A stretch of 37,352 nt of DNA, from assembly GCA_013002045.1 (NCBI GenBank), contig JABDKV010000273.1, positions 1-37,352 of the forward strand, in the 5' to 3' direction. This document shows positions 1 to 7,740 of this stretch, one piece after another. A model generated the notes under the pieces. The model saw only the letters and a list, made by a program, of their open reading frames with translations. It did no database searches and was not told the origin of the DNA. The DNA comes from Gammaproteobacteria bacterium. GTDB taxonomy: Bacteria; Pseudomonadota; Gammaproteobacteria; Steroidobacterales; JABDKV01. Positions within the stretch are counted from its first letter, which is position 1; each line of letters begins with the position of its first letter. The translations under genes were made by a program, and so were the position numbers.

Positions 1-806
1 ACTTCCTGCGTCGATTCGGCAATCATCAGGCCCCAGCTGACCCCGTCTTTAACCCCCAGACCGAGGAAGCTGAGGATTACCTCCGACTTGATTGCCGCGA
101 CGAAGACGATCGTGGCCTGCACCAACAGGATATGCAGCGTGTTGGGAATGACATGCCGCACGATAATAGTCAGTTCCGCCACGCCAAGGGCGCGTGCCGC
201 CTCAACGAATTCCAGGCTGCGCAACTTGATCACTTCACCACGCACCAGCCTGCCGGTGGTCGTCCAGAACGTCGCCACCATCGCAATATGCATGGCATAG
301 GCGTAGCCCTGCAAGGCAAAGGCAATCGCTGCTACAAACAGGTAAAACGGGATCGAGTCGAGCACACCCTTGAGCCACAAAACAATTTCGTCAATCCAGC
401 TGCCATTGAAATAGCCGGCCATTGCACCGAGCAATCCACCCACCAGGGTCGACAACACGGCGACCACCAGTCCTACCTCGAAGGCGACTCGCGTGCTGTA
501 AATACAGCGCTCGAAAATATCCTGACCGATGACATTGGTGCCAAATCGATATTCCGCCGAAGGATCGGCCCACATCGGTCCACTAACTTCGCTCCAGCCC
601 TGACCCCATAAACCTAGCCAGACACCGAGCGCAATCAGCAGGTAAACGACAACGATGGCCAGCCCCAGCAAGCCGAGACGATCGTGGCGGAACTTGTACA
701 GGGCCTTCGACCACAATGAGGCCCGCTGAGCGGTCTCGAGTTCGCCACCCGCGGGTTGCACCGGCGCATCGACACCCGGATTGATGTCTTGTTGCGGCGT
801 AGTCAC
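1..806 (-). CDS. Peptide-type ABC transporter permease, DppC/OppC family (partial, C-terminus off the left edge)
   Basis: Inner-membrane permease of a family-5 (dipeptide/oligopeptide/nickel class) ABC importer. The reading frame is open from a GTG at 806 to the window edge, about 268 residues. It starts with a soluble N-terminus of about 35 residues containing 'KALYKFRHDRLGLLGL', typical of DppC-like proteins, then TM1. The EAA loop that contacts the ATPase is visible as 'EFVEAARALGV' followed by the conserved 'HVIPNT'. The last readable part is 'SFLGLGV', so only the final one or two helices are missing. The GTG overlaps the TGA of the upstream permease gene in a GTGA arrangement, implying translational coupling. 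The transported substrate cannot be told from the sequence. The ATPase genes are not in the window and may lie further left. Confidence 0.93.
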   Translation of the reverse strand, partial: MTTPQQDINPGVDAPVQPAGGELETAQRASLWSKALYKFRHDRLGLLGLAIVVVYLLIALGVWLGLWGQGWSEVSGPMWADPSAEYRFGTNVIGQDIFERCIYSTRVAFEVGLVVAVLSTLVGGLLGAMAGYFNGSWIDEIVLWLKGVLDSIPFYLFVAAIAFALQGYAYAMHIAMVATFWTTTGRLVRGEVIKLRSLEFVEAARALGVAELTIIVRHVIPNTLHILLVQATIVFVAAIKSEVILSFLGLGVKDGVSWGLMIAESTQE

Positions 807-1756
807 TTCAGAGACACCCTCGGATCGACAACCTTGTAGAGGATGTCGGTCAGCAATAGCGTGAAGACGAACAACACCGCCGTCAGCCCGACCACTGCCT
901 TGAGAACCGGCTGGTCACCGGTGGTGATGGCGTCGTAGGTGACCTTGCCGACACCGGGGATACCAAAATAACTTTCGATCAACAGGCTGCCACTAATGAC
1001 CACCAGCGGGATCGAAAACATAATGCGCGTGATAATCGGAATCAGGCTGTTCTTGAGAATATTCTTGTACAGCAGTTTGGCCGGGGGAATACCAAAGGCG
1101 CGCGCCGTACGCACATGATCGCGGGTCATTTCCTCAACCAGCACGGCACGATAGAAACGAGTGTTATAGCCGAGCGCGACAAACACCGTGGCCAGCGTCG
1201 GCACGGTCACGTAGCGCAGGTAATCGCTCAGGCTGTAAACGTCCCAGCCACGGACAGGGAACAGATTCAGCCCGTAGCTGGAAGAGAAAATCAGCTGGAA
1301 TGCGATAATCGCGATCAGGAAGCTAATACTCATGCCAACCACGGCACCGGTCATGATCAGCTTGTCGATCCAGCCACCGCGATGGTATGCGGCGATCAGC
1401 GCCAGAACTATCCCGAGCACATTACCGAGGATAAAACCCGGCGTGACCAGTGCCAGGGAAATCGGGATCGTGCGCAACAGCAGGCGACTGACACGCTCCC
1501 CGGTCGAATCCGAATGACCGAAGTCCAGTGTCACCAGTTCACGCAAATAATCGAAATAACGGACAACGAAAGGCCGGTCGTAACCGAGTTCGTGCCGTAT
1601 CTCTTCGATCTGCTGCTGGGTCGGATTCTTGCCGAGTAGCTCGTAGGTTTTATCAGGTCCGAAGTAGACCATCAGTACAAAGCTGATGAAGGTGACACCA
1701 AGCACCAGCGGTATTCCGCTGAGCAACTTGCGCAAGGCGTACTGCAGCAACTCCAC
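803..1756 (-). CDS. Peptide-type ABC transporter permease, DppB/OppB family
   Basis: Inner-membrane partner of the DppC-like permease, 317 residues, a normal length for the family. TM1 lies at about residues 10-32, followed by the long periplasmic loop of DppB proteins (about 33-95). A core of five further helices follows. The EAA motif is at about 208-231 (EEMTRDHVRTARAFGIP), and the typical end 'Y.VVDPRV' is at 307-314. Its ATG lies 3 nt after the stop of the binding-protein gene and its stop overlaps the next start, so binding protein, DppB and DppC form one unit. It should form the heterodimeric channel with the downstream permease. Whether the cargo is a peptide, nickel or another small molecule is not determined here. 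Confidence 0.96.
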   Translation of the reverse strand: MELLQYALRKLLSGIPLVLGVTFISFVLMVYFGPDKTYELLGKNPTQQQIEEIRHELGYDRPFVVRYFDYLRELVTLDFGHSDSTGERVSRLLLRTIPISLALVTPGFILGNVLGIVLALIAAYHRGGWIDKLIMTGAVVGMSISFLIAIIAFQLIFSSSYGLNLFPVRGWDVYSLSDYLRYVTVPTLATVFVALGYNTRFYRAVLVEEMTRDHVRTARAFGIPPAKLLYKNILKNSLIPIITRIMFSIPLVVISGSLLIESYFGIPGVGKVTYDAITTGDQPVLKAVVGLTAVLFVFTLLLTDILYKVVDPRVSLK

Positions 1757-1759
1757 TAG

Positions 1760-3568
1760 TCAGGGCGTCGCCGCCGGGGGCTCGGCAATATCGACATAAG
1801 GCAACCAGAAACCGTTGACGATATTGCGGTCGGGGTAAGCGACCACATCATCGTGCCACATGAGCAGGTTGGTTCGCGCCAGCCCGGTTATCGCCACACA
1901 ATTATCGACCAGTATCTGGTTCATGCGACGGTAGATCGCAGTGCGTTCGGGTCCGGGTTGCATGACAGAAGATTGTGCGTACAGCCGGTCGTATTCGGGA
2001 TTAGCGAAGTTGGCGTCGTTGGACCCGGGCGATCCATTCGGTCCGTAGAACAACTGCAACGTGTTTTCGGCATCCGGGTAATCAAGACCCCACGACTTTG
2101 TTACGAATGGCAGCTGGCTCAACTTCCATGCCTTGGACACATCGCCAAAGGTCGCATACTGCTTGAGCTCAATTTTCTCTGGTGGATAACCTATTTCCCC
2201 CATCATGCCGCGAAACTGCTCGTACATCTGTCGTTGCTTGACCGAGCCGGCAATACCATAGACCAGTTTGGGGAGGTTGTCGGGGGTCCAGCCATGTTGG
2301 GCGAGCAGCGCTTTAGCGCCTTCGATATCGCGTTCGAGACTATCGCGTGGCGCGTCAGGATCGTATTCGGGCACGACAGGCGGAATCACACCGGGGAACA
2401 GCCTGCCGATTCCGTTGTAAAAGCGCTCATTACGCGCCTGCCAGTCGAAGGTCTTGATCATCGCGCAACGTAATGCCTTGTTGCGTTCCTCGCGCTCCGG
2501 ATCGTCGTTGTAACCGAATTCCTCGAAATCCATATTGAAGTTCATGAAAATTACTTCCGGAGCGAGTATCGGCAGCATGTGATAGTTCGCGGCAAATTCC
2601 GGACGGGGTGTAATCGGGTTTTTAGAGGTCAGCACCGTGTCGAACTGCTCGGTCGGGATCTTGGCAAACTGGATCTCGTCACCCTTGGTAAAGGAATTCC
2701 AGCGCGCCGCATCCTCGCCGATAAACTGTACCTCGACTCGATCTACAAAAGGCGGGGTCCGACCCTCGATTTGCTCGAGTCCGAAACCCTGGTGCAGCTG
2801 CGGGTCGAATCCCAGGGCGGCCAGATCAACGGGCACTTTGCGGTAGTCCGGGTTCTTTTCCATCACGGCTCGAGCCGAGTCGAACCGCACGACACGGAAA
2901 GGTCCCGAACCCACCGGTCGGATGGAAAACTCACGCCCGTAATGCTCGACCGCCTCGCGTGGCACGATGGCGGAAAATCCCATTGTCAGCGTGTGCACAA
3001 ACTGCGGGTATGGGCGCGTCAGGGTGACTTCGATGGTGTGGTCATCTAAGGCACGCAGACCTGTCGCCGGGTTGTCATAGTCGCTACCCGCTTCCTTCCA
3101 CGCGTCAAGTCCGGCGATGCGCCCCTGCCAAACCCAGGCGCCCTGGGAACGCGACTGCGGATGGAAGTGACGCTGCAACGAGTAAATAAAGTCGGCCGCG
3201 GTCACCTCGCGGCCCTTGCCATCCGGAAATGCCGGGTCATCGACAAAAAATACACCGGGCTGGATGCGAATGGTGTAAACCAGGCCGTCGTCAGATACCT
3301 GTGGCAAGTCCGTCGCCAGGTTGGTAGTCAACTCATAGGGTCTTGCCAGGTATTTGTAGGAGTACAACGTGTCGTAGGCGTTGAGAATAATAAAATTGCT
3401 ATAGGTGGTCGCCGCCTGCGCCGGGTCGAGCGAGCTTGGCGCCTGGTCGAACGAGTGCTTGTAAACCTTGAGCCCGGCGTTGCCATTGCCATTACCGCCG
3501 CCACTACCACCGCCACAGGCGGTGGCAAAACATATCGCTATAAACAGGATCAGCTTTCGAACGCGCAT
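1760..3568 (-). CDS. ABC transporter substrate-binding lipoprotein, family 5 (DppA/OppA-like)
   Basis: Periplasmic substrate-binding lipoprotein, 602 residues, somewhat long for SBP family 5. The signal peptide ends in the lipobox 'FATAC' (Cys18), followed by a Gly/Asn-rich linker. The family hallmarks are present: 'LDPAQA' near the N-terminus, 'TAADFIYSLQR' for the cluster 'ADVV.SL.R', 'VGSGPF.V' at about 216-222, and a C-terminal 'YRRMNQILVDN'. The chosen ATG has a purine-rich GAGAGGGGCGAG just upstream. It starts 20 nt after the stop of the PP2C gene, so it is probably co-transcribed with the kinase/phosphatase pair as well as with the two permeases. Several internal Asn/Asp-rich stretches ('GYNDDPEREER') look like lineage-specific insertions. 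The ligand is unknown. Confidence 0.95.
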   Translation of the reverse strand: MRVRKLILFIAICFATACGGGSGGGNGNGNAGLKVYKHSFDQAPSSLDPAQAATTYSNFIILNAYDTLYSYKYLARPYELTTNLATDLPQVSDDGLVYTIRIQPGVFFVDDPAFPDGKGREVTAADFIYSLQRHFHPQSRSQGAWVWQGRIAGLDAWKEAGSDYDNPATGLRALDDHTIEVTLTRPYPQFVHTLTMGFSAIVPREAVEHYGREFSIRPVGSGPFRVVRFDSARAVMEKNPDYRKVPVDLAALGFDPQLHQGFGLEQIEGRTPPFVDRVEVQFIGEDAARWNSFTKGDEIQFAKIPTEQFDTVLTSKNPITPRPEFAANYHMLPILAPEVIFMNFNMDFEEFGYNDDPEREERNKALRCAMIKTFDWQARNERFYNGIGRLFPGVIPPVVPEYDPDAPRDSLERDIEGAKALLAQHGWTPDNLPKLVYGIAGSVKQRQMYEQFRGMMGEIGYPPEKIELKQYATFGDVSKAWKLSQLPFVTKSWGLDYPDAENTLQLFYGPNGSPGSNDANFANPEYDRLYAQSSVMQPGPERTAIYRRMNQILVDNCVAITGLARTNLLMWHDDVVAYPDRNIVNGFWLPYVDIAEPPAATP

Positions 3569-3588
3569 CTCGCCCCTCTCGTTGATAA

Positions 3589-4368
3589 TTAACTGTTGCG
3601 ACGATAAAGAATCATCGTCGTATCGTCGGGCTTGCTGGGAACGCCCGACTGCGGTTCCCGCATGCGCCGGCTAACGACATCGGCGACCCGTTGCGCCGCC
3701 TTTGCTATCGGTCCGACCCTGACGAAGTCTATCAGTTCGTCGAGATGCAAATTATCGAGCACCCCGTCGGTTGCCAGGATCAGCGTGTCGCGGCGTGCCA
3801 TGGTCAGGCTACCGCCAATCTCGATGCGCATGTCTTCGGCGCCGATCACGTTGGAGACGATGTGCCGGTCGGCATGGTGCATCGCCTCGCCCTCATCGAT
3901 CATACCGGCCTCGAGCGCATAGCCAACCGGCGAATGCGGAACCGTCTGCATATGCAGGCGTCCACGCTGTCCGACGAGTATCACGGTGGAATCGCCGACG
4001 TGTATCGGTCGTACCGTGTTCTTTTCAATCTGGGCAATGGCCACCGTGGTCGCAGCGCCCTGGCTCGATTCGAGTATCTGCCGGTTGGCCAGCTCGACAG
4101 CATCGATGACGTCCGACCGACCGCCGTCGTCCAGTGCCGCGAGCGCGCGGGTCACCGCAGCCGACGCCAGGTGCGCCGAGCGGCTGCCACCGACGCCATC
4201 GGCAACTGCCAGCACCGCACCGTCACCGAGCGGGACTACGACGGCGGCATCTTCGTTCGGCCCCGCCTTGTCCGGGCAGCGGAATGTAATCGCGACGGCC
4301 TCGCCACCAGGCAGGCTGACTGCCTCGGGCCCGAAGCTCTCGCGTTCATGCACGAGTAAGGCTTTCAC
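3589..4368 (-). CDS. PP2C-type Ser/Thr protein phosphatase
   Basis: Cytoplasmic metal-dependent (PPM/PP2C) phosphatase of about 259 residues that removes phosphate from Ser/Thr. All metal-binding signatures are visible: 'RCPDKAGPNEDA' near the N-terminus, 'AVADGVGG', 'HVGDSTVIL' and 'ILATDGVLDNL'. No membrane segment or regulatory domain is present, so this is a bare catalytic domain, like the PppA/Stp1 type. I place the start at a GTG (4368-4366) because TTGGAG sits 5-6 nt before it and because it shares one base with the TAG stop of the kinase gene (TAGTG). Kinase and phosphatase are therefore translationally coupled and very likely antagonists. The alternative start about 11 codons upstream would lie inside the kinase gene. 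Confidence 0.94.
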   Translation of the reverse strand: MKALLVHERESFGPEAVSLPGGEAVAITFRCPDKAGPNEDAAVVVPLGDGAVLAVADGVGGSRSAHLASAAVTRALAALDDGGRSDVIDAVELANRQILESSQGAATTVAIAQIEKNTVRPIHVGDSTVILVGQRGRLHMQTVPHSPVGYALEAGMIDEGEAMHHADRHIVSNVIGAEDMRIEIGGSLTMARRDTLILATDGVLDNLHLDELIDFVRVGPIAKAAQRVADVVSRRMREPQSGVPSKPDDTTMILYRRNS

Positions 4369-5687
4369 TAATTCTCCAACCGGGTCGCACACCACGGGCA
4401 CCAGCTCCAGAATTCATGCAGAACTCCCTGGCTACAGCTATCGCAACGACCGTCGCCCCCGGGTATTTTCCAGCGCCGCCGCACCTTGGTCTGGCACCAG
4501 GGGCAGTAACGCATCCACGGCATAAGCAACTTGCGCTTACAACGGCGATTAGTGCAGCGCGCTGTGTAACGTTTGTCGCTGTACTCCCGTTCAGTGGCGT
4601 CGTCATAGCCGGCACCGTAGCACCATGGACAATAACGCCAGTCCAGCTTCATGCCGCGATCGCAACGTGAACATTGCGACGGCATGGCGGTCTCGCCGAC
4701 CAGGAAGCGATCGGCACAACCACACCAGGGACAAGCCTGCATCGTTTCGGCCACCGGCCCCTGACACTGTCTACATTCGAATCGCGTTTCCAGTACACGA
4801 CCGAAGCGACGACGGAACTGTCGCCAGCGTATTTCGTGCCACGACGGTCCGGTGCGTTCGGGCTGGCGTTTACGTCGTTTGCCAGTGGCCCAGGCCTGCG
4901 TACGCACACGCAGGCGCTGGAATTCCGCCAGCATCGCACCGGCATCGGCAAAACGCTGTGTTGGCTTGAGCGCAATTGCCTTGCGCAACATGGCAACGAA
5001 TTCCGGCGGTACACGCTGACGCAGTCGCGCAAAACCGGGCGGTGGCCAGTCGAATGGCCATTCCGGCAGTTGCCCGGTCAGCATGCGATAGATGATCAGG
5101 CCCAGCGAGAAGACGTCAGAGCGATAGGTTGGCCGCCCCATGGCCTGCTCGGGCGCCAGGTATCCGAGCGTACCTGAGCCGGAGGCACGCACGGTGCGCA
5201 GGGCAACGCGGGCGATGCCGAAATCGGCAAGCCGCAGGTAGTTGTCGGGAAACAGGATGAAGTTCTCGGGCTTGAGATCGCAATGAATTACACGTAACGC
5301 ATGGGCGTAAGCCACGGCCTCGAGCATCTGTTCGGTGAAATCGAGCACAGTCTCCAGACGCAGCCGATGACTGATACGGTCACCGAGTGTGCCCTGCCCC
5401 AGCGGGGTGATAATGGCAAACCTGCCATCGATGAAGTTGGCATCACGAATGGGCAGGATGTGCGGATGCGCGAGACGGGCAGCGAGCCTGACCTCTTTCT
5501 TGAATTCCGCCGACAGATCTTCTCCCGGGTGACCGGCATGCGGCACTTTCAGCGCGACGCGTACGCCCAGTATCGGATCGGTAGCCTCGTACACGGCAGC
5601 GAAACCGGTCACCGCCAGCCGCTTCTCTATACGATACTTGCCCAATCGCTGGCGGCGACGAAATAGCCCACCCTGACTTATGCTCAT
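4368..5687 (-). CDS. Ser/Thr protein kinase with four C-terminal CPWC zinc ribbons
   Basis: Soluble Hanks-type kinase of 439 residues from the ATG at 5687. The catalytic domain spans about 18-265: 'VALKV' with Lys47, helix-C Glu65, the catalytic loop 'HCDLKPEN' (Asp137, Lys139, Asn142), 'ADFG' (Asp155) and 'GYLAPE'. All catalytic residues are present, but the glycine-rich loop reads 'LAVTGFAAVYEA' with only one Gly. A basic linker (about 266-300) leads to four Cys4 ribbons (about 304-435), each ending in CPWC: CRQC/CPWC, CSRC/CPWC, CTNRRC/CPWC and CDSC/CPWC. There is no transmembrane helix. A kinase with zinc ribbons, a PP2C gene and VWA genes nearby recalls the TerY-P triad known from comparative genomics, though no Ter genes are present. 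FHA proteins encoded at 10342-11700 and 12743-15136 are candidate readers. Confidence 0.95.
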   Translation of the reverse strand: MSISQGGLFRRRQRLGKYRIEKRLAVTGFAAVYEATDPILGVRVALKVPHAGHPGEDLSAEFKKEVRLAARLAHPHILPIRDANFIDGRFAIITPLGQGTLGDRISHRLRLETVLDFTEQMLEAVAYAHALRVIHCDLKPENFILFPDNYLRLADFGIARVALRTVRASGSGTLGYLAPEQAMGRPTYRSDVFSLGLIIYRMLTGQLPEWPFDWPPPGFARLRQRVPPEFVAMLRKAIALKPTQRFADAGAMLAEFQRLRVRTQAWATGKRRKRQPERTGPSWHEIRWRQFRRRFGRVLETRFECRQCQGPVAETMQACPWCGCADRFLVGETAMPSQCSRCDRGMKLDWRYCPWCYGAGYDDATEREYSDKRYTARCTNRRCKRKLLMPWMRYCPWCQTKVRRRWKIPGGDGRCDSCSQGVLHEFWSWCPWCATRLEN

Positions 5688-5766
5688 CGGCGCAAGTTTA
5701 CGCGAGTCATTCGTCACAGGGCCATTATTGTCGTACTCTCCAGCCGGACTGCGACGGACCGACCAA

Positions 5767-6951
5767 GTGCGAATCATCACGTTCACAACGCTGTACCCCA
5801 ATGCGCAACAACCGGGGCACGGGATTTTCGTGCAAACCCGGCTGCAACGCCTGTTGCAGTTCGCGCCCGAAATCGACGCCAGGGTCATAGCACCGGTGCC
5901 GTACTATCCCCCCGGCCTGCCCGGCCCCGCGCATTATCGCCAGCTGGCCCGGGTCCCGAACACCGAGACCCTGCACGGGATCGAGGTCGATCATCCCCGC
6001 TTCCTGGTCCTGCCAAAGATCGGGATGAACCTGGCCCCGGGCACACTGGCGCGCGCCGCAATCACCGCAGCGCGGCGATTGCGTGCCACGGGTTTCGATT
6101 TCGACCTGATCGATGCGCATTATTTCTACCCCGATGGCGTGGCCGCTGCGCAAATGTCGCAGGCACTGGGTGTGCCTTTCACCGTGACCGCACGCGGTAG
6201 TGACATCAATGTCATAGCCGATTATCCAAAACCGCGTCAGCGTATTGTTGCCGCAGCCAATAACGCGGCACAGGTATTTACCGTCAGCGCAGCGTTGCGC
6301 GACCGACTGGTTCGGCTTGGTGCGGCGGCGGATAACATCGTGGTGGCGCGCAACGGCGTCGATCCAGACCTGTTCGCACCGGTGGACGACCGGGAGGCGC
6401 TGCGCCGCGATCTCGGGATGAGTTCCACGACACTGATCTCGGTCGGTAACCTCGTCGAATTAAAAGGCCATCACCTGGTCATCGACGCCCTCGGTGCGCT
6501 CGAGCAGACCCACCTGTGGATTATCGGCGATGGCCCGGAAAAGTCCCGCCTGGTGCGACAGGCGCAACAACTGGGGCTAACCGATCGTGTGCGATTCATA
6601 CCGCGCACCGATCAACAGACCCTGCGTCGATACTATGCTGCCGCTGATGCACTGGTGCTGGCATCGAGTCGTGAGGGCTGGGCCAATGTGCTGCTAGAAG
6701 CGATGGCTTGTGGCACCCCGGTCGTGGCCACGGCTGTATCGGGTAACCCCGAAGTCGTCGCCGATCCGGCGGCCGGTGAACTGGTGGACCAGCGCAGCAG
6801 TCACGGTCTGGCGGCAGGCATCCGGCGGCTGTTGCAACGCCAACCGGACCGAGGCCAGGTACGTCGCTATGCAGAACGCTTTTCCTGGGACGCGACCTCG
6901 GCTCTGCAGGCCAAAGTATTCGCGCGGATCATCCGGGAACGAAATTCGTAA
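5767..6951 (+). CDS. Glycosyltransferase family 4 (GT-B fold)
   Basis: Cytoplasmic or membrane-associated glycosyltransferase that moves a sugar from a nucleotide-sugar donor, about 394 residues. The GT-B fold is clear. The N-terminal acceptor half starts 'VRIITFTTLYPN...GIFVQTR'. The donor half holds 'SVGNLVELKGHHLVIDAL' and the E-x7-E motif in 'SSREGWANVLLEAMACGTPVVAT'. I chose GTG 5767 because the conserved beta-strand begins there; 29 in-frame codons upstream would run into the start of the divergent kinase gene. It lies 79 nt from that gene, head to head. No other polysaccharide genes are adjacent, so the product (exopolysaccharide, O-antigen or glycolipid) is unknown. Confidence 0.93.
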   Translation: MRIITFTTLYPNAQQPGHGIFVQTRLQRLLQFAPEIDARVIAPVPYYPPGLPGPAHYRQLARVPNTETLHGIEVDHPRFLVLPKIGMNLAPGTLARAAITAARRLRATGFDFDLIDAHYFYPDGVAAAQMSQALGVPFTVTARGSDINVIADYPKPRQRIVAAANNAAQVFTVSAALRDRLVRLGAAADNIVVARNGVDPDLFAPVDDREALRRDLGMSSTTLISVGNLVELKGHHLVIDALGALEQTHLWIIGDGPEKSRLVRQAQQLGLTDRVRFIPRTDQQTLRRYYAAADALVLASSREGWANVLLEAMACGTPVVATAVSGNPEVVADPAAGELVDQRSSHGLAAGIRRLLQRQPDRGQVRRYAERFSWDATSALQAKVFARIIRERNS

Positions 6952-7061
6952 CAATTACCGGCCGGCATAACACCAGAACAGCTCTCGCTGAAATCGAAGA
7001 ATCGACGGCAACTCATTCATCCCACTGACTTTTTGACCTGAATCCACCCTGCCTGTGGACG

Positions 7062-7079
7062 CTGGCACGGTTTCTGCAT
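7062..7079 (+). promoter_or_regulatory. Candidate sigma-54 (-24/-12) promoter
   Basis: The sequence CTGGCACGGTTTCTGCAT matches the sigma-54 consensus TGGCACG-N4-TTGCA with a perfect -24 half (7063-7069), the exact GG-to-GC spacing and one mismatch in the -12 half (CTGCA for TTGCA). Transcription would start near 7088, about 27 nt before the ATG of the small lipoprotein. No sigma-70 pair with correct spacing was found in the same stretch. An enhancer-binding protein site was not identified. Confidence 0.6.
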
Positions 7080-7114
7080 TGCTCCGGACACATTCACGTT
7101 TCGGAGCTGAGACC

Positions 7115-7270
7115 ATGCTGAAGCACACAACCTTCGCTGCCCTGATTGCTGCCGGTCTGCTTGGCCTGGCTGCCTGCGATACCAACGACGGCCCGGCTGA
7201 AGAACTGGGTGAAAACCTCGACGAGACAGCCGAAGAACTCGAAGACGCGGTCGAAGATGCCTCTAACTGA
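7115..7270 (+). CDS. Small acidic lipoprotein, entericidin-like
   Basis: A 51-residue predicted lipoprotein. The signal peptide 'MLKHTTFAALIAAGLLGLAAC' ends in a clear lipobox (LAAC), leaving a mature part of about 30 residues that is strongly acidic and probably a short helix (repeated 'AEEL/DETAEELEDAVEDA'). Small lipoproteins with this layout are often placed near the entericidin family, but the acidic tail differs from EcnA/EcnB, so I call it only entericidin-like. GGAG at 7103-7106 gives a good ribosome site 8 nt before the ATG; a start further upstream would place the signal peptide internally. A sigma-54-type promoter precedes it and a strong hairpin follows it, suggesting separate, perhaps high, expression relative to the two lipoprotein genes behind it. 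Confidence 0.8.
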   Translation: MLKHTTFAALIAAGLLGLAACDTNDGPAEELGENLDETAEELEDAVEDASN

Positions 7271-7289
7271 ACACTGACAATCCCGTGCC

Positions 7290-7310
7290 GGGTGCCCGTT
7301 ACGGGCGCCC
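7290..7310 (+). terminator. Intercistronic hairpin (9-bp stem, no T-tract)
   Basis: GGGTGCCCG (7290-7298) pairs with CGGGCGCCC (7302-7310) through nine base pairs, one of them G-U, around a TTA loop. There is no T-run after it, so it is not a standard intrinsic terminator. It could attenuate read-through or protect the 3' end of the upstream lipoprotein message. Confidence 0.5.
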
Positions 7311-7338
7311 ACACGCTAATCGGAATGAGAGTCGAACA

Positions 7339-7740
7339 ATGAAAAAGTTAGCCACCAGGTCACAACCAGAGCCGGTTCGATTCGCAATCGGTCTCGCCGC
7401 CATAGGCGCCATACTGGTCATCCTCTCCGGATGCAGCACACAGCCGACACTGCACTCTTACGATGCGGTCAGTCGTGCCATGCACGCCGTCCGCGTGGCC
7501 GACTCTGACGGCGCCGCCAGCGGTGCGCCATCGGAATACCAGCTGGCAGCAGACCGACTGGCGTCGTCGCGATCAGCCTACGACGACAACCGTTTCGAAG
7601 ATGCCCGTCGCCTGGCTGAGCAGGCGCATATCCATGCACGTATTGCTGTTTCGCGCTCACGCACGATGGCGACCTATGCTCGCATCAGTGCGCTGGATCG
7701 CAACCGCTTAGCCAGTAACAACTCCGGGGGCCGCCCATGA
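7339..7740 (+). CDS. DUF4398-like lipoprotein
   Basis: A predicted envelope lipoprotein of 133 residues. A basic N-terminus and one hydrophobic stretch end in 'ILSGC' (lipobox Cys at about 33). The mature part is alpha-helical and Ala-rich: 'EYQLAADRLASSRSAYDDNRFEDARRLAEQAHIHARIAVSRS'. This is the DUF4398 pattern, often fused to or encoded beside OmpA-type peptidoglycan-binding proteins. The start at 7339 is preceded by a weak GAGAG. The stop TGA overlaps the next ATG (ATGA), so the two lipoproteins are coupled. Function unknown; a structural role in the periplasm is an inference from its type and neighbours. Confidence 0.82.
   Translation: MKKLATRSQPEPVRFAIGLAAIGAILVILSGCSTQPTLHSYDAVSRAMHAVRVADSDGAASGAPSEYQLAADRLASSRSAYDDNRFEDARRLAEQAHIHARIAVSRSRTMATYARISALDRNRLASNNSGGRP

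Noticed and set aside
7021-7061. TTGACC (7033-7038) as a sigma-70 -35 element for the small lipoprotein
   Set aside because: No acceptable -10 lies 16-18 nt downstream; the sigma-54 element is the better explanation.
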